Positions 7,376 to 18,000 of a stretch of 64,000 nucleotides of DNA are shown here, piece after piece (the first letter of the stretch is position 1; every line of letters starts with the position of its first letter). The stretch is taken from positions 336,641-400,640 of the forward strand of contig NZ_JADKPT010000003.1 of the NCBI RefSeq assembly GCF_015351595.1, given 5' to 3'. The notes beneath the pieces are model-generated. The model was not told the origin of the DNA. It made no database searches and worked only from the letters and a program-made list of their open reading frames with translations. Origin of the DNA: Flavobacterium sp. LC2016-12 (GTDB taxonomy: Bacteria > Bacteroidota > Bacteroidia > Flavobacteriales > Flavobacteriaceae). The translations under genes and the position numbers were made by a program.

Positions 7376-10258
7376 TTATTTTTTAATAAAACGCTTAATT
7401 ATCTTCTCTCCATCTTTCTCAAAAACAACCAGATAAACTCCTTTTCTCAAATTCGAAACGTTCAAACTATTGTCATTCATTTCTTGAGATAAAACTACAC
7501 TTCCTGTTTGAGAATCGACTACATTAAGATTTCCTCCTGAAACATCTTTTGTAAAAAATAACGTTTCTGAAACCGGATTTGGATACACATTAAAGACAAC
7601 ATCAATTGGTTCTTCTTCTTCAATAAGAGATGAAGTTTCCCCCGTTATAGCAGCTGCACCAATTTTTGTGATTTTAATCCAGTTGATGTTCATACCTGTA
7701 TTTTGAATGTAGATTCCAAAATTATACGTTCCTGCATTTACGTTTACCGTTTGTGTAACGGTTTGCCAGTTTTGCCAGCCTCCCGTATTAGGTATATCAA
7801 CATTTCCCAGAATAATCGTTCCTCCGTTTAAATCAGATGATAATCTGCCTCCAGTTACGCCACTTGCTACTCTGTATTCAATTAAATACGAACCTGTGGT
7901 TGGAAAATTGATGTTATTATACGCAATCCAATCACCTGTTTCGGTGTAACCAACGTTTGATCCTCCTCCAGTATCTGTTGTCACTTCGACCTGAATTCCA
8001 CTCATAGCAGAATAATCTTCGGCCTGAATTAAAGTTGAAGTTTGTGCAGTTGTGGTGGAGATTAATTTCCATTGTCCACAAGTTTGATTGTTGTTATCCC
8101 ATTGCTGTACATTTGCGCCATTGGCAGTGCTTGCTCCGGCAACCTCAACAATTCTACCACTGTGTCTGGCTACTATTTTATAAAAGCCATCACCTGTTCC
8201 CACCAGAATAAACTGTTGATTTGTAGTTCCATTATATGGATATTGCTCGACATTGGCGCCATTGGCTTTATTAAAACCATTTACATCTAACGATTGGCCG
8301 CTGTGATTCGCAATAATTTTATACAGACCATCGCCTAAATGAGTGAAAGTATATTTTTGATTATTTCCTGTATTTACAGTTCCTTGTGCTACATTGGCTC
8401 CATTAGCTAAACTGGCATTCCAGACATCCATATTTAAGCCGCTGTTTCTGTTTTGTAAATAGAAAGTCTGATTTCCTAGAGTCGTAACGCCATTGGCCAA
8501 AATTCGAATTGAACTTACTTTGTCATTCCACGTTGTATTTAAACACGAATTATCAGAATTAATTACAGTCGAAGCTCCCGTAAAATTATCATCCTGATAT
8601 AAAATCGCCTGAAAACCCTGTGTAATTTTAAGTGACGAAATATCATCATTTAAAATTCCTAAAGCATTTAAACTGGCCAGATTATAATCACCAATTGTCA
8701 ATCCGCCAGAGAAACCGGTATAATTACAATCTTTATAAACGGTAATCACATCTGTAGAAGCCACTATATTTCCTCCCGGCGGAATAGTTCCTGTAATCGA
8801 ATAACTTCCTATAGAACCATAAGCCGAATATCCTCCATAACCCGCGCTTCCGGCTCCGTTTCCGTCAACACCAACAAAATATTTACCAGCTGGTAAATTT
8901 ACATTCATGGAAGCATTTAAAGCAAACGGATCGGAATTCCAATACGTTCCCATTTCAGCTCCGGCCGAATTATATAATCGAAGTAAAAGATGCAGATTTC
9001 CATCTCTTGAAACTGTATTGGCATTTATAGATACATTTCCTCCTCCCGTTGTAAACATAAAGAAATCATAATCAGCTTCACTTGAAATAATTCCATTTTT
9101 CTGATTGATGGCACCGCTTCCGTTATAATCTAAATTGGCTGCAGCAGCTGTAGTATTACCGTAATCATCGCCTCTGTATCCCACACCAAATTTAGCACTT
9201 GCGATAGTGGCAACATCATCTTGTTTGTTGTTGGCATAATCATATTCTCCTTTACTCCATTGTACAACAGGTCTGTAATAACCTGCTCCCATAATAGGTG
9301 CCCATGAAGTATTGTTTATCCCGACAAAATAATCTTCAGCAGGATTGGTACGGCCATCATGACCAAGATCAAAAGTATGCCCGACTTCATGCGCTGAGGC
9401 ATCTCCACCCGATTTGCCCGAAGTAATAAATACCCAACAAGGTACATCATTGTCCCAATTGAAAGAACCAATATAAGCGACACCTCCTGCTCCCGGAGCT
9501 GCAGTATTGGTTGGAGTTACCACCACGCGCATTCTTCTGTTTCTTGGATACGAATTAAAAATGGCTTCACTTGTAGTCACATTTAGATTAAAAGGTCTGT
9601 AATCTTCTGCCACTACTTCCCAATGTTGCTGTACATCGGCATCACTCATTCTCGATGGTGCTGCGTTAATAGCATTTCCGTTATTCCAAAGATTTCCTGC
9701 CGGCATATTATAACCATCAAAATCTAACATTACACAGCCTGCTGCACCCGGTAAACTTTGTAAATTCAACAAAGCGGGCGCAATTGCAGCAGCAACTGCT
9801 GTTTTATTGGTTGTTTTTTTAGTGTTTTCAGGTATATCTTTAAAATTAATACAAACAATTGTATTGATATCAACTTTAGAAACATAAGCATTTCCCTGAG
9901 CATCTGAATAATATTTGAAAGCTTCTTTTGTTTTCTTTAAAATAATATGACCTTCCAGCTTTTTATCCATCACTTTTACGAAAAAAGAGGATTCGGGAAC
10001 ATCCTTTATTTCTCCAATCAGGAATTCACTTGATTCATTTGATTCTTTGTAATTTATTTTTCCTTTAAAGTTTTTTGAATTTTCAACCTGAAGTAAAATG
10101 GTCTTTTCAATGCCTTTTGAGGTTGTACTGGTCACCAGTTCCTGCTTTAAAGTATTCATAAAAGTCTTCGTAGAGCCTAAGGAAGTCTGGGCAATTGCAA
10201 AACTGCTAAAAGCCAGAAATAGAAATAAGCTTAACCGAAATTTGTAATTTGTTTTCAT
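7376..10258 (-). CDS. T9SS-secreted multidomain zinc metalloprotease with lectin and CBM6 modules
   Basis: 960 residues from the ATG at 10258, where MKTNYKFRLSLFLFLAFSSF begins a signal peptide; an upstream in-frame start would only add an 11-residue non-signal tail. Apparent order: propeptide (about 25-165); catalytic domain with the metzincin-like HEVGHTFDLGHDG motif near residue 290 (HExxHxxGxxH); a PPC-like beta domain (about 370-495); a beta/gamma-crystallin-like module (about 501-585, VITVYKDCNYTGFSGG); a ricin-type trefoil (about 590-725, repeated QxW-like strands); CBM6 (about 742-865, LIQAEDYSAMSG); and a T9SS type A sorting domain at the end (VYPNPVSETLFF to IKRFIKK). The crystallin-ricin-CBM6 block is nearly the same as in the GH64 gene at 12243. 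Substrate binding to an insoluble glycan plus proteolysis suggests attack on glycoprotein-rich walls. Confidence 0.9.
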   Translation of the reverse strand: MKTNYKFRLSLFLFLAFSSFAIAQTSLGSTKTFMNTLKQELVTSTTSKGIEKTILLQVENSKNFKGKINYKESNESSEFLIGEIKDVPESSFFVKVMDKKLEGHIILKKTKEAFKYYSDAQGNAYVSKVDINTIVCINFKDIPENTKKTTNKTAVAAAIAPALLNLQSLPGAAGCVMLDFDGYNMPAGNLWNNGNAINAAPSRMSDADVQQHWEVVAEDYRPFNLNVTTSEAIFNSYPRNRRMRVVVTPTNTAAPGAGGVAYIGSFNWDNDVPCWVFITSGKSGGDASAHEVGHTFDLGHDGRTNPAEDYFVGINNTSWAPIMGAGYYRPVVQWSKGEYDYANNKQDDVATIASAKFGVGYRGDDYGNTTAAAANLDYNGSGAINQKNGIISSEADYDFFMFTTGGGNVSINANTVSRDGNLHLLLRLYNSAGAEMGTYWNSDPFALNASMNVNLPAGKYFVGVDGNGAGSAGYGGYSAYGSIGSYSITGTIPPGGNIVASTDVITVYKDCNYTGFSGGLTIGDYNLASLNALGILNDDISSLKITQGFQAILYQDDNFTGASTVINSDNSCLNTTWNDKVSSIRILANGVTTLGNQTFYLQNRNSGLNMDVWNASLANGANVAQGTVNTGNNQKYTFTHLGDGLYKIIANHSGQSLDVNGFNKANGANVEQYPYNGTTNQQFILVGTGDGFYKIVARHSGRIVEVAGASTANGANVQQWDNNNQTCGQWKLISTTTAQTSTLIQAEDYSAMSGIQVEVTTDTGGGSNVGYTETGDWIAYNNINFPTTGSYLIEYRVASGVTGGRLSSDLNGGTIILGNVDIPNTGGWQNWQTVTQTVNVNAGTYNFGIYIQNTGMNINWIKITKIGAAAITGETSSLIEEEEPIDVVFNVYPNPVSETLFFTKDVSGGNLNVVDSQTGSVVLSQEMNDNSLNVSNLRKGVYLVVFEKDGEKIIKRFIKK

Positions 10259-10306
10259 ATGTAAGGTAGATTTGGGGTTAAAAGGATACAATACTATGTG
10301 GTAAAA

Positions 10307-10430
10307 TTTAACCGCAAAGGGCGCTAAGGCTTACGCAAGGTTTGCAAAGTGTTTATTGACAAAGCTTTGCGAACTTTGTGCTTTCTGAGCGCAAACTAGA
10401 ACAAAAATCTTTGCGCCCTTTGCGGTTAAA
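10307..10430. repeat. long inverted repeat, CGCAAAG family, copy 2
   Basis: Left arm begins TTTAACCGCAAAGGGCGC at 10307; right arm ends at 10430 with the reverse complement (CTTTGCGCCCTTTGCGG then TTAAA). Internal GCAAAG / CTTTGC words pair again. It lies between the chitinase gene and the downstream protease gene, both minus strand. Same vocabulary as 4466-4591. Confidence 0.88.
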
Positions 10431-10432
10431 AT

Positions 10433-12070
10433 CTATTTTTTGATAAAACGTCTCACGGTTTTGATTCCGTCTTTTTCAACTAAAATCAGGTAGATTCCTG
10501 TTTTTAAACCAGAAACATCAAGACTATTATTACTGATTTTTTGGGTTGAAACTGTATCTCCACCCTGAGAATTTATAATGCTCACATTTGCACCTGAAAC
10601 TTCAGCAGTAAAGAAAATAGTGCTTTCTGTTGGGTTTGGATAAATAGTCAAACTTTCGATTTTTTCTTCAGAAACTGATGCCGTTAAAGCTGTCTTTGCT
10701 GCCAGACCCGAAGCTGATTTTGTGATTCGGAACCAGTTTAAATTCACACCGGAGCTCTGAATATAGATTCCGAAGTTATAGGTTCCGGCGTTTACATTAA
10801 CCGTTTGCGTGATAGTTTGCCAATTTTGCCATCCTCCTGTATTAGGAACATTTACAGCACCAAGCTGAATAGTTCCTGCACTTAAATCTGATGATATTCT
10901 GGCTCCGTTCACAGCACTTGCTACTCGGTATTCAATTACGTAATTACCAGAAGTTGGAAAATTGATGTTGTAATATGCCATCCAATCACCTGTATCGGCA
11001 TATCCTACATTTAAACCTCCGCCAGTATCTGTCGTAGCTTCGGTTTGAACACCACTCATTGTGGAGTAGTTTTCTGCCTGAATTAAAGTTCCGCTTGTTG
11101 GTGGCTGACTTCCGGTAATAACCTGATTAACGGCTGTTAATAGTGATTTAGAACCTGTAGCATCCTGAGATAATTCCCAAATCATGACCCCACCGGCATT
11201 TTGAATTGCGAAAGTTGTTTTTGCTTTAATGGTTGGAATTCCGTTATAATAAATAGTATTTCCTACCTGATCAACATTTTCTGCTCCAGGATATTGGGCT
11301 ACAATATTCGCATAAGAAATTCCCTGATTGGCTGAAGCGCCAAAACCATATCCGTAAAACGGAAGTCCAATAATGGCTTTACTAGCCGGTAAACCTCTTC
11401 CTGTCCAGTAATTGAATTGATTCACAGCCATACTATATGGAGAATGTTGTCCCGGACTGTTCGGTGCCCACGGACCTGTTGCATCATAGGCCATAATATT
11501 AATCCAGTCATAAGCCGCAAAAGTAGATGCAGGTACATTTGCACCACCATATCCTTCTGAAAGCGCTGCCGAAATCAATTTGCCATTTGCATGCAATTTA
11601 TTCGCCAAAGCAATTACAAAACCTCCGTAATCGCCATTAATTGCCGGACCTTCTAAATCAACATCGACTCCGTCAAAATTATGAGCTACCACATAATCGT
11701 AGATCTTTTGAATGAAAGCCGTTCTGTTTGCAGGTGTAATCAGATTAAAATAATTGTCGCGAATGGCACCGCCTTCAGAAACAGAACCTCCTCCAAGCGA
11801 AACAAAAACCTTAATATTTTGACCGTGTGCCGCATTAATAATACTGTTACTTCCCGAATTGAAAGTCAGATACCCATTTGCATCCGGATTTTCAAACGCA
11901 ATATTTATATGCGTTAATTTGCTATACTGAATACTGCTTGAAAAGGCATTCAGGTCTATCCAGTTTGGAATGTATGCGATAACTTTTTTCTGGGCTATCG
12001 CTAAATTAAAAACACCCAGCATTAAAATAATTATGCATTTCTGCAGCATTGTTCTGTAATTGTTTTTCAT
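10433..12070 (-). CDS. T9SS-secreted GH18 chitinase-like protein with CBM6
   Basis: 545 residues. Signal peptide ends near GVFNLAIAQ (about residue 26). The GH18 TIM barrel spans about 27-325: strand-3 motif VFVSLGGGS, catalytic motif FDGVDVDLEG at about 129-138 with the expected D-x-D-x-E (DGVDVDLE), and INIMAYDATGPW, then MIWELSQD at the barrel end. A CBM6 module follows (about 335-460, LIQAENYSTMSGVQTE), then a type A T9SS sorting domain (YPNPTESTIFF to VRRFIKK). All catalytic acids of chitinases or endo-N-acetylglucosaminidases are present. Chitinase is favoured because the neighbours are beta-1,3-glucanase-like, but an ENGase-like role is possible. Confidence 0.9.
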   Translation of the reverse strand: MKNNYRTMLQKCIIILMLGVFNLAIAQKKVIAYIPNWIDLNAFSSSIQYSKLTHINIAFENPDANGYLTFNSGSNSIINAAHGQNIKVFVSLGGGSVSEGGAIRDNYFNLITPANRTAFIQKIYDYVVAHNFDGVDVDLEGPAINGDYGGFVIALANKLHANGKLISAALSEGYGGANVPASTFAAYDWINIMAYDATGPWAPNSPGQHSPYSMAVNQFNYWTGRGLPASKAIIGLPFYGYGFGASANQGISYANIVAQYPGAENVDQVGNTIYYNGIPTIKAKTTFAIQNAGGVMIWELSQDATGSKSLLTAVNQVITGSQPPTSGTLIQAENYSTMSGVQTEATTDTGGGLNVGYADTGDWMAYYNINFPTSGNYVIEYRVASAVNGARISSDLSAGTIQLGAVNVPNTGGWQNWQTITQTVNVNAGTYNFGIYIQSSGVNLNWFRITKSASGLAAKTALTASVSEEKIESLTIYPNPTESTIFFTAEVSGANVSIINSQGGDTVSTQKISNNSLDVSGLKTGIYLILVEKDGIKTVRRFIKK

Positions 12071-12141
12071 AATAATTTGTTTAATAGATTAATAAACTTG
12101 TAAATAATGGGGGCGGTTTTTGAGTTTGGTTTTTGATTTCA

Positions 12142-12224
12142 GACTTTAAATTTTAGATTTTAATTACTATTCATCTAATTTGGCAGAACTAACACTACCT
12201 AATTATCATCTAAAATCTAAAGTC
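12142..12224. repeat. inverted repeat between GH64 and GH18 genes
   Basis: Arms 12142-12158 (GACTTTAAATTTTAGAT) and 12208-12224 match as reverse complements at 16 of 17 positions. It sits between two minus-strand genes and uses different words from the CGCAAAG family. Confidence 0.75.
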
Positions 12225-12242
12225 CGAGATCTGTTTTTAAAA

Positions 12243-14915
12243 CTATTTTTTAATAAAACGTTTGATCGTCTGTTTACCTTCTTTTTCAAAAACAATCAAA
12301 TAGATTCCTTTTCTTAAGCGAGAAACATCGATATTGTTGTTACTGATTTTTTGAGACAAAACAGCTGCTCCGGTTTGAGAATCAACAATTTTTACATTTT
12401 GTCCGGAAACATCTGTTGTAAAGAAAATTGTACTGTCTGCCGGACTTGGATAAACATTTAATACCGTTTCAACCGGAGCTTCTTCTTCAACCGGAGCTAA
12501 AGCTTTTTTTGCAGTTGAAGCAGCGCCGACTTTCGTAATTTTAATCCAGTTGATGTTCATTCCCGTATTCTGAATGTAGATTCCAAAATTGTATGTTCCA
12601 GCATTCACGTTTACAGTCTGAGAAACCGTTTGCCAGTTTTGCCATCCTCCTGTATTCGGGATATCAACAGAACCCAAAACAATAGTTCCGCCATTTAAAT
12701 CTGAAGATAATTTGCCACCAGTTACGGCACTTGCTACTCTATATTCAATTAAATACGAACCTGTAGTTGGAAAATTTATGCTGTTGTAAGCAATCCAGTC
12801 GCCAGTTTCGGTATAACCAACATTTGATCCTCCACCAGTATCTGTAGTTGCTTCAACCTGAATTCCGCTCATGGCAGAATAATCTTCGGCCTGAATTAAA
12901 ACAGAGGTTTGCGAAGTTGTAGCCGGAATCAATTTCCATTGTCCACAAGTTTGGTTGTTATTGTCCCATTGTTGTACAATAGCGCCAGAAGCTGCACTTG
13001 CTCCTGCGACTTCAACAATTCTGCCGCTGTGTCTGGCAACAATTTTGTAAAATCCATCACCAGTTGAAACCAATACAAATTGCTGATTGGTTGTGGCATT
13101 GTATGGATATTGCTCTACGCGTGCACCATTAGCTTTATTGAAATTATTTACATCTAATGATTGACCACTGTGATTGGCTATGATTTTATATAAACCATCA
13201 CCTAAATGGGTAAACGTAAACTTCTGATTGTTTCCGGAATTAAGAGCGCCCTGATTAATTCCAGCTCCATTAGACATACTCGAATTCCAAACATCCATAT
13301 ACAAACCACTGTTTCTGTTTTGTAAAAAGAAAGTCTGATTTCCTAAAGTGGTTGTTCCGTTTGCTATAATTCTGATAGAAGTTACTTTGTCATTCCACGT
13401 TGTATTCAAACAAGTATTATCAGAATTAATTACCGTTGAAGCTCCTGTAAAATTATCATCCTGATATAAAATCGCCTGATAACCCTGTGTAATTTTAAGC
13501 GAAGAAATATCATCATTTAGAACGCCCAAAGTATTCAAACGAGCCAGATTATAATCTCCAATTGTTAATCCGCCAGAAAATCCGGTATAGTTACAATCTT
13601 TATAAACCGTAATCACATCTGTGGTAGCCGGAACTGAAGGAACTGTTCCCGCATATCCACCAAAACTTGCAATAACTTTTGTTGGCTGTGGACTATGAAG
13701 CGATGGCGATTGATCCGCTACATCATCATATGCAAATCCGTATGCCAGATTATCAACGCTAATGCCTGGCAAATGCCAAAATTTAGAATAATGATTCGTT
13801 GGATTTACCTGATAATATTTTGACGCATCATACCAGTTTTGCTGTCCCGGATTTGCAGTAGTAGTGTTTACAACATGTCTGTTGATTGCAGCCGTTAACT
13901 GCGCCTGAATAACAAGATCTAAATCTCCGTCGACCAATCTTCTGTCCAGAACTCCTTTTCCTTCGAGTGCTTCCTGAGTCGAAGGCCGGTTTTGAACTCT
14001 TCCTGTACGGCCGACAAAACCTCCGGATTGACCAACCATTTCCAGTTGCTCTCCAATCACTCGTCCTTTAAAAACTCCGGCATCTCCGGCATAGAATATT
14101 AAATCTTCATTTTTATATTTGTTCCAAATCGCATCAATATAAGATTTTAGGTAATTGGCCTGAGGTCCTACAGAAGTTCCTCCGGTTCCATCTGCAAAAG
14201 CAGGAGTTTTTGATGGCGCTGTAATTTCGCCCGTTGCATCATTAACGCAACCCTGAAATTCTGATGGAACATTGGCCTTAAAAGCCGCAACAATATCAGC
14301 GTGTTTTTTTAATTCACCCACTCTTTTCTGATAGCTGTTTGCTCCAAATAATTCCAATCCCATTGGATATTTATACGAATCCACTCTTGAAGGATTTCCG
14401 AAGAAACCATATTGATTATTCGTCAATTCAATAATTTCATATAAAATTCCCTGATTTGGATCTGTTGCATTCAACGGATTCGGAGAAGTATAACCAGAAG
14501 GTGCTCCGCTTGCTCCAAAAAAATAAAAATACAGCTGTTGTCCCTTGGCAATAAAAACTCTGCAACCCGCAATTTGTGGGAGCGTAAAAGTCTTATTCGG
14601 AATCTCGCTCAATTTGGTAAAACAATTGGCATATTTTGAGTTTTGTCCCGGACCGGTATTCCCACCAATTATTGGTCCGGTAACGGTATTATAAGACGAA
14701 CTCATAGGCAAAACCTGACTCGTTTTAGCGTTCACCCAAACGTGATTTCCGGTTGTATAATCTATACCTACAATGGCAACATACAATTCGTTGTCATTAA
14801 ATGTCGAGGTATTACTGATTGTAAATGGTATAGGCCCTTGCCCATACATAAAATTAGATAGTAATGCGAAGAACATTACTGCAAAAAAGGTTTTTAATAA
14901 TTTAAAACTTCTCAT
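12243..14915 (-). CDS. T9SS-secreted GH64-like beta-1,3-glucanase with crystallin, ricin and CBM6 modules
   Basis: 890 residues with a signal peptide (ending near NFMYGQG). The first 400 residues match the thaumatin-like/GH64 fold: PFTISNTSTFNDNELYVAI, HVWVNAKTS, a region with CRVFIAKGQQLYFYFFG, and a late segment with YYQVNPTNHYSKFWHLPG and VDNLAYGFAYDDVADQSP. GH64 enzymes release laminaripentaose from beta-1,3-glucan. After it come the beta/gamma-crystallin-like module (about 432-512), a ricin trefoil (about 515-650), CBM6 (about 665-790) and a type A T9SS sorting domain (VYPSPADSTIFF to IKRFIKK). The accessory block is almost the same as in the protease at 7376. Catalytic acids were not assigned individually. 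Confidence 0.85.
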   Translation of the reverse strand: MRSFKLLKTFFAVMFFALLSNFMYGQGPIPFTISNTSTFNDNELYVAIVGIDYTTGNHVWVNAKTSQVLPMSSSYNTVTGPIIGGNTGPGQNSKYANCFTKLSEIPNKTFTLPQIAGCRVFIAKGQQLYFYFFGASGAPSGYTSPNPLNATDPNQGILYEIIELTNNQYGFFGNPSRVDSYKYPMGLELFGANSYQKRVGELKKHADIVAAFKANVPSEFQGCVNDATGEITAPSKTPAFADGTGGTSVGPQANYLKSYIDAIWNKYKNEDLIFYAGDAGVFKGRVIGEQLEMVGQSGGFVGRTGRVQNRPSTQEALEGKGVLDRRLVDGDLDLVIQAQLTAAINRHVVNTTTANPGQQNWYDASKYYQVNPTNHYSKFWHLPGISVDNLAYGFAYDDVADQSPSLHSPQPTKVIASFGGYAGTVPSVPATTDVITVYKDCNYTGFSGGLTIGDYNLARLNTLGVLNDDISSLKITQGYQAILYQDDNFTGASTVINSDNTCLNTTWNDKVTSIRIIANGTTTLGNQTFFLQNRNSGLYMDVWNSSMSNGAGINQGALNSGNNQKFTFTHLGDGLYKIIANHSGQSLDVNNFNKANGARVEQYPYNATTNQQFVLVSTGDGFYKIVARHSGRIVEVAGASAASGAIVQQWDNNNQTCGQWKLIPATTSQTSVLIQAEDYSAMSGIQVEATTDTGGGSNVGYTETGDWIAYNSINFPTTGSYLIEYRVASAVTGGKLSSDLNGGTIVLGSVDIPNTGGWQNWQTVSQTVNVNAGTYNFGIYIQNTGMNINWIKITKVGAASTAKKALAPVEEEAPVETVLNVYPSPADSTIFFTTDVSGQNVKIVDSQTGAAVLSQKISNNNIDVSRLRKGIYLIVFEKEGKQTIKRFIKK

Positions 14916-14988
14916 TTTTAATTCTTTTAGGTTAGTAAATTGGTTTTAAATCAATTAGTAAGTAATGAGAAAATAGGTATGCATAAAA

Positions 14989-15026
14989 AGCCGGGTGTAA
15001 CTATTTAGGATCGTAACACCCAGCCT
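14989..15026 (-). terminator. intrinsic terminator after the GH16 gene
   Basis: Imperfect stem formed by AGCCGGGTGT (14989-14998) and ACACCCAGCCT (15016-15026). Read on the minus strand the hairpin is followed by CTTTTTAT, a T-run, placed directly after the GH16 stop codon. Confidence 0.7.
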
Positions 15027-15033
15027 GTTTTAA

Positions 15034-18000
15034 TTATTGCTTGATCAGTTTTTTAGACCAGCTTTTTTGATCTGATTTGAAATTCAGAATGTAAATTCCG
15101 CTTTTAAGTCTGCTAATATCAATTTGAGCATCATTAGACTCTACTTTTCTTTCGATTAATAATGTCCCTGAATTATCATAAATTGTTACTACTTTATTAT
15201 TTAATTGATCAGGTATTGAAAGTTGAACATAATTACTCGCCGGATTAGGATACATAACAAATTCAGTATTTTCTACTTCAGTTTCTTCAATAATAACCGC
15301 AGCTTTTTTAGCTGTAGAAGCAGATCCGTACGCTTCTATTTCGAATAAAGAATATCCGTATGGAGTCAAAGCTTTTGTAGTACATAAAATTCGAAGGTAT
15401 CTTCCTGTTCCACTTACAGCCAAATCATCTGTTCCTCCATCGCTGGCGGTTTGTGTGTTGATGGTTTCATTTTCGGTGAAAACATTATCTGTAGAAAGCT
15501 GTATTTTATATTGGGTTGCAAAAGCAGCTTCCCATTTTAGAACCACGCGATTGATGTTGTAATTACTTCCCAAATCAACATAAATCCATTCACTTGTATT
15601 AGCAAAACTGCTAGCCCAACGTGTTCCTGCATCTCCGTCTGTGGCTTTCGCCGAAGAATAAGTAGCATTTTCTTCTGTAGAAGCTGTAGCTGTTTTGGCC
15701 AGAGCTAAATTGGTATTCGTTGGAGCCGTAATATTTCTAACAATAACATCGCTGAAAACTCCCGTTGTCAAAGTTCCATTTGCATGAGATGTCACAGCCA
15801 TACCTACATAAATAGTGCTTGCCATGGCAATCGTTCTTGGTGTACCAAGTTGCGTCCAGGTTGATCCGTTGTCTGAAGTATAAGAGGTAAACACATTTCC
15901 TGATCTTACGATACGAATCCATTTTGGAGCCGTACCAGCCGCTACCGTAGCCGTCGTGATTCCAGAAACTGCATCTCTTGATAGAAACTCTACTCCTGCC
16001 GCTGCGCTTACGTCAGTCATCGCATGTTTAGAAGTTGGCGTAAGCGTTTCTCTAAACATAACTCCGGCTTTGGCATATGTATTCGTATTTGTTAATGAAT
16101 TTACTTTTGCAATAATTTCAGCATCACCTGTAATCGATTGATTTACAAATTGAAATTGATCGCTTGTTTCCCAAATATCATTTCCTGAACCTTTGATGGT
16201 AAAAGTTCCACTGGCGTGAGTCGCTTCTCCGGCTGGAGTAACAGCGCCTAAATCGGTACTAACCCACGGCGCAGGTAAAGTTGCCGGTGGATTTTCTGTA
16301 GAAACTAAATTTAAAGCTCTAAGATTATCAAAATAATAGGTGTTTCCTGAACTCGTTCCTGGCTCTAACAAGAAAACAAAACGATTTACTTCGCTGTCTA
16401 ACGTTGATGCATCAGGCGAGCTCGCATAGGTAAAAATTACGGTATGCCATGCATTACTTTGCTTTACAACACCCTGATAAATACTATGTCTTCCTGCCGG
16501 ATAATTTGACGGAATAGAAGCGTTGCTTTCTGCCTGCCAGGAAATTATAGATCCAACTGGTGCTGAAGTATACACATCCATCGCAAACTTCTTAGTACCT
16601 GCTTTGAAATCTCCAATGTTCGTTAAAGTGGTATTGAACGAAAAATTATCATACAATTCCGTTGCTTTTCGAACATATTTTCCAACGTTTGAAGAAGTAT
16701 TGATTCCGCTTGCATTTGGATTTGCCGTGTTTGGCGTATAAGTTCCAATAGCATCTCTAAACGTAATATTGTGCGTGCTTTGATAATCTTCATACACAAC
16801 TCCTGGCGTAAAAGTATCCGGAAGTTTTGTTGAACCAATTCTGATATTATCAAAATAATAGGTATCGCTGGTATAAGAACCTGAATTAGCCAAGATAACC
16901 ATTTGGTTCACTGCCAAATTTGAAGTTCCTGCATCCGGACTTGAATTATAATAAAAAGTGAGTGTTTCCCATTGATTTTGTTTGGTGGTAATTGCTACAT
17001 AATTACTGTTTCTTCCGGTTGGAAAATTAGCGGGAAGCGATGTTGCACTATTTTCTAAATTCAGACTTACAACAGTACCAATTGGTGCCGAAGTATACAC
17101 ATCAATCATAATTTTGTTCGTCTGATTTTTTAGTAAACCTGCATCTTCAATATTGTTTTGTGTATTAAAGAAAAGTACATCATATTGTTCGGTTACATTT
17201 CGAACATACTTCGCCACATTGGCTGAAGAGTTTACCGAATTTGCTCCCGGATTTGCAACTACAGAATACGTTCCGGTAGTAGTTCCTTTTATTATCTTAT
17301 TAATACCATCGTAGTTTTGCAAAACATCCGTAGCAATAATAGGTTTTTCGGGTGCTGCTTTTGTGAGCAGATTATCGAAATAATAGGTTGCACCTGAATT
17401 CGAATTCGATTCAAAAAGAAAAACCACATTATTGATCGTCAAGGCGCTTGTATTTGGGTCAATTACTTTTTCGAATTCAAATTCAATTGTTTCCCATTTG
17501 TTTTGCACCGTTGTCGTGGCTTTGTAACCGCTATGTCTTCCCAAAGGAAAATTGATTGCAGTTGTTACCAGACTATTCTCCAATTGCATCGAAATCTTTG
17601 TTCCAACCGGTGCCGATGTATAAATATCAAAAGAAAGCTTTTTTCTTCCGTAGACATAATCATTTGCATTGCTAATTGTTACGTTTTTGATATTTAAAAC
17701 ATCATACAATTCAGAAGCGTTACGAACATATTTTCCAACTGAAGCAGAAGTATTAATTCCTGTAGCTGATGGATTTGCAACAGCTTCTGTCAAAACTCCT
17801 GTTTTATTACCGTACACGATATTTCGGTTTGATTGAAAATCTTCGTGAATTTTTTCTACAGTTAAAGGTGCTTCTGTTATTACTGCCAGTTTATATGTAT
17901 TAGCAGCACAGCCCGAAACTGTTGTAGCTACGGCAACATCTCCCCCAGAAGTTCCCCAGTTTACAGTAATCGTGTTTGTGCCTTGTCCTGATGTAATTGA

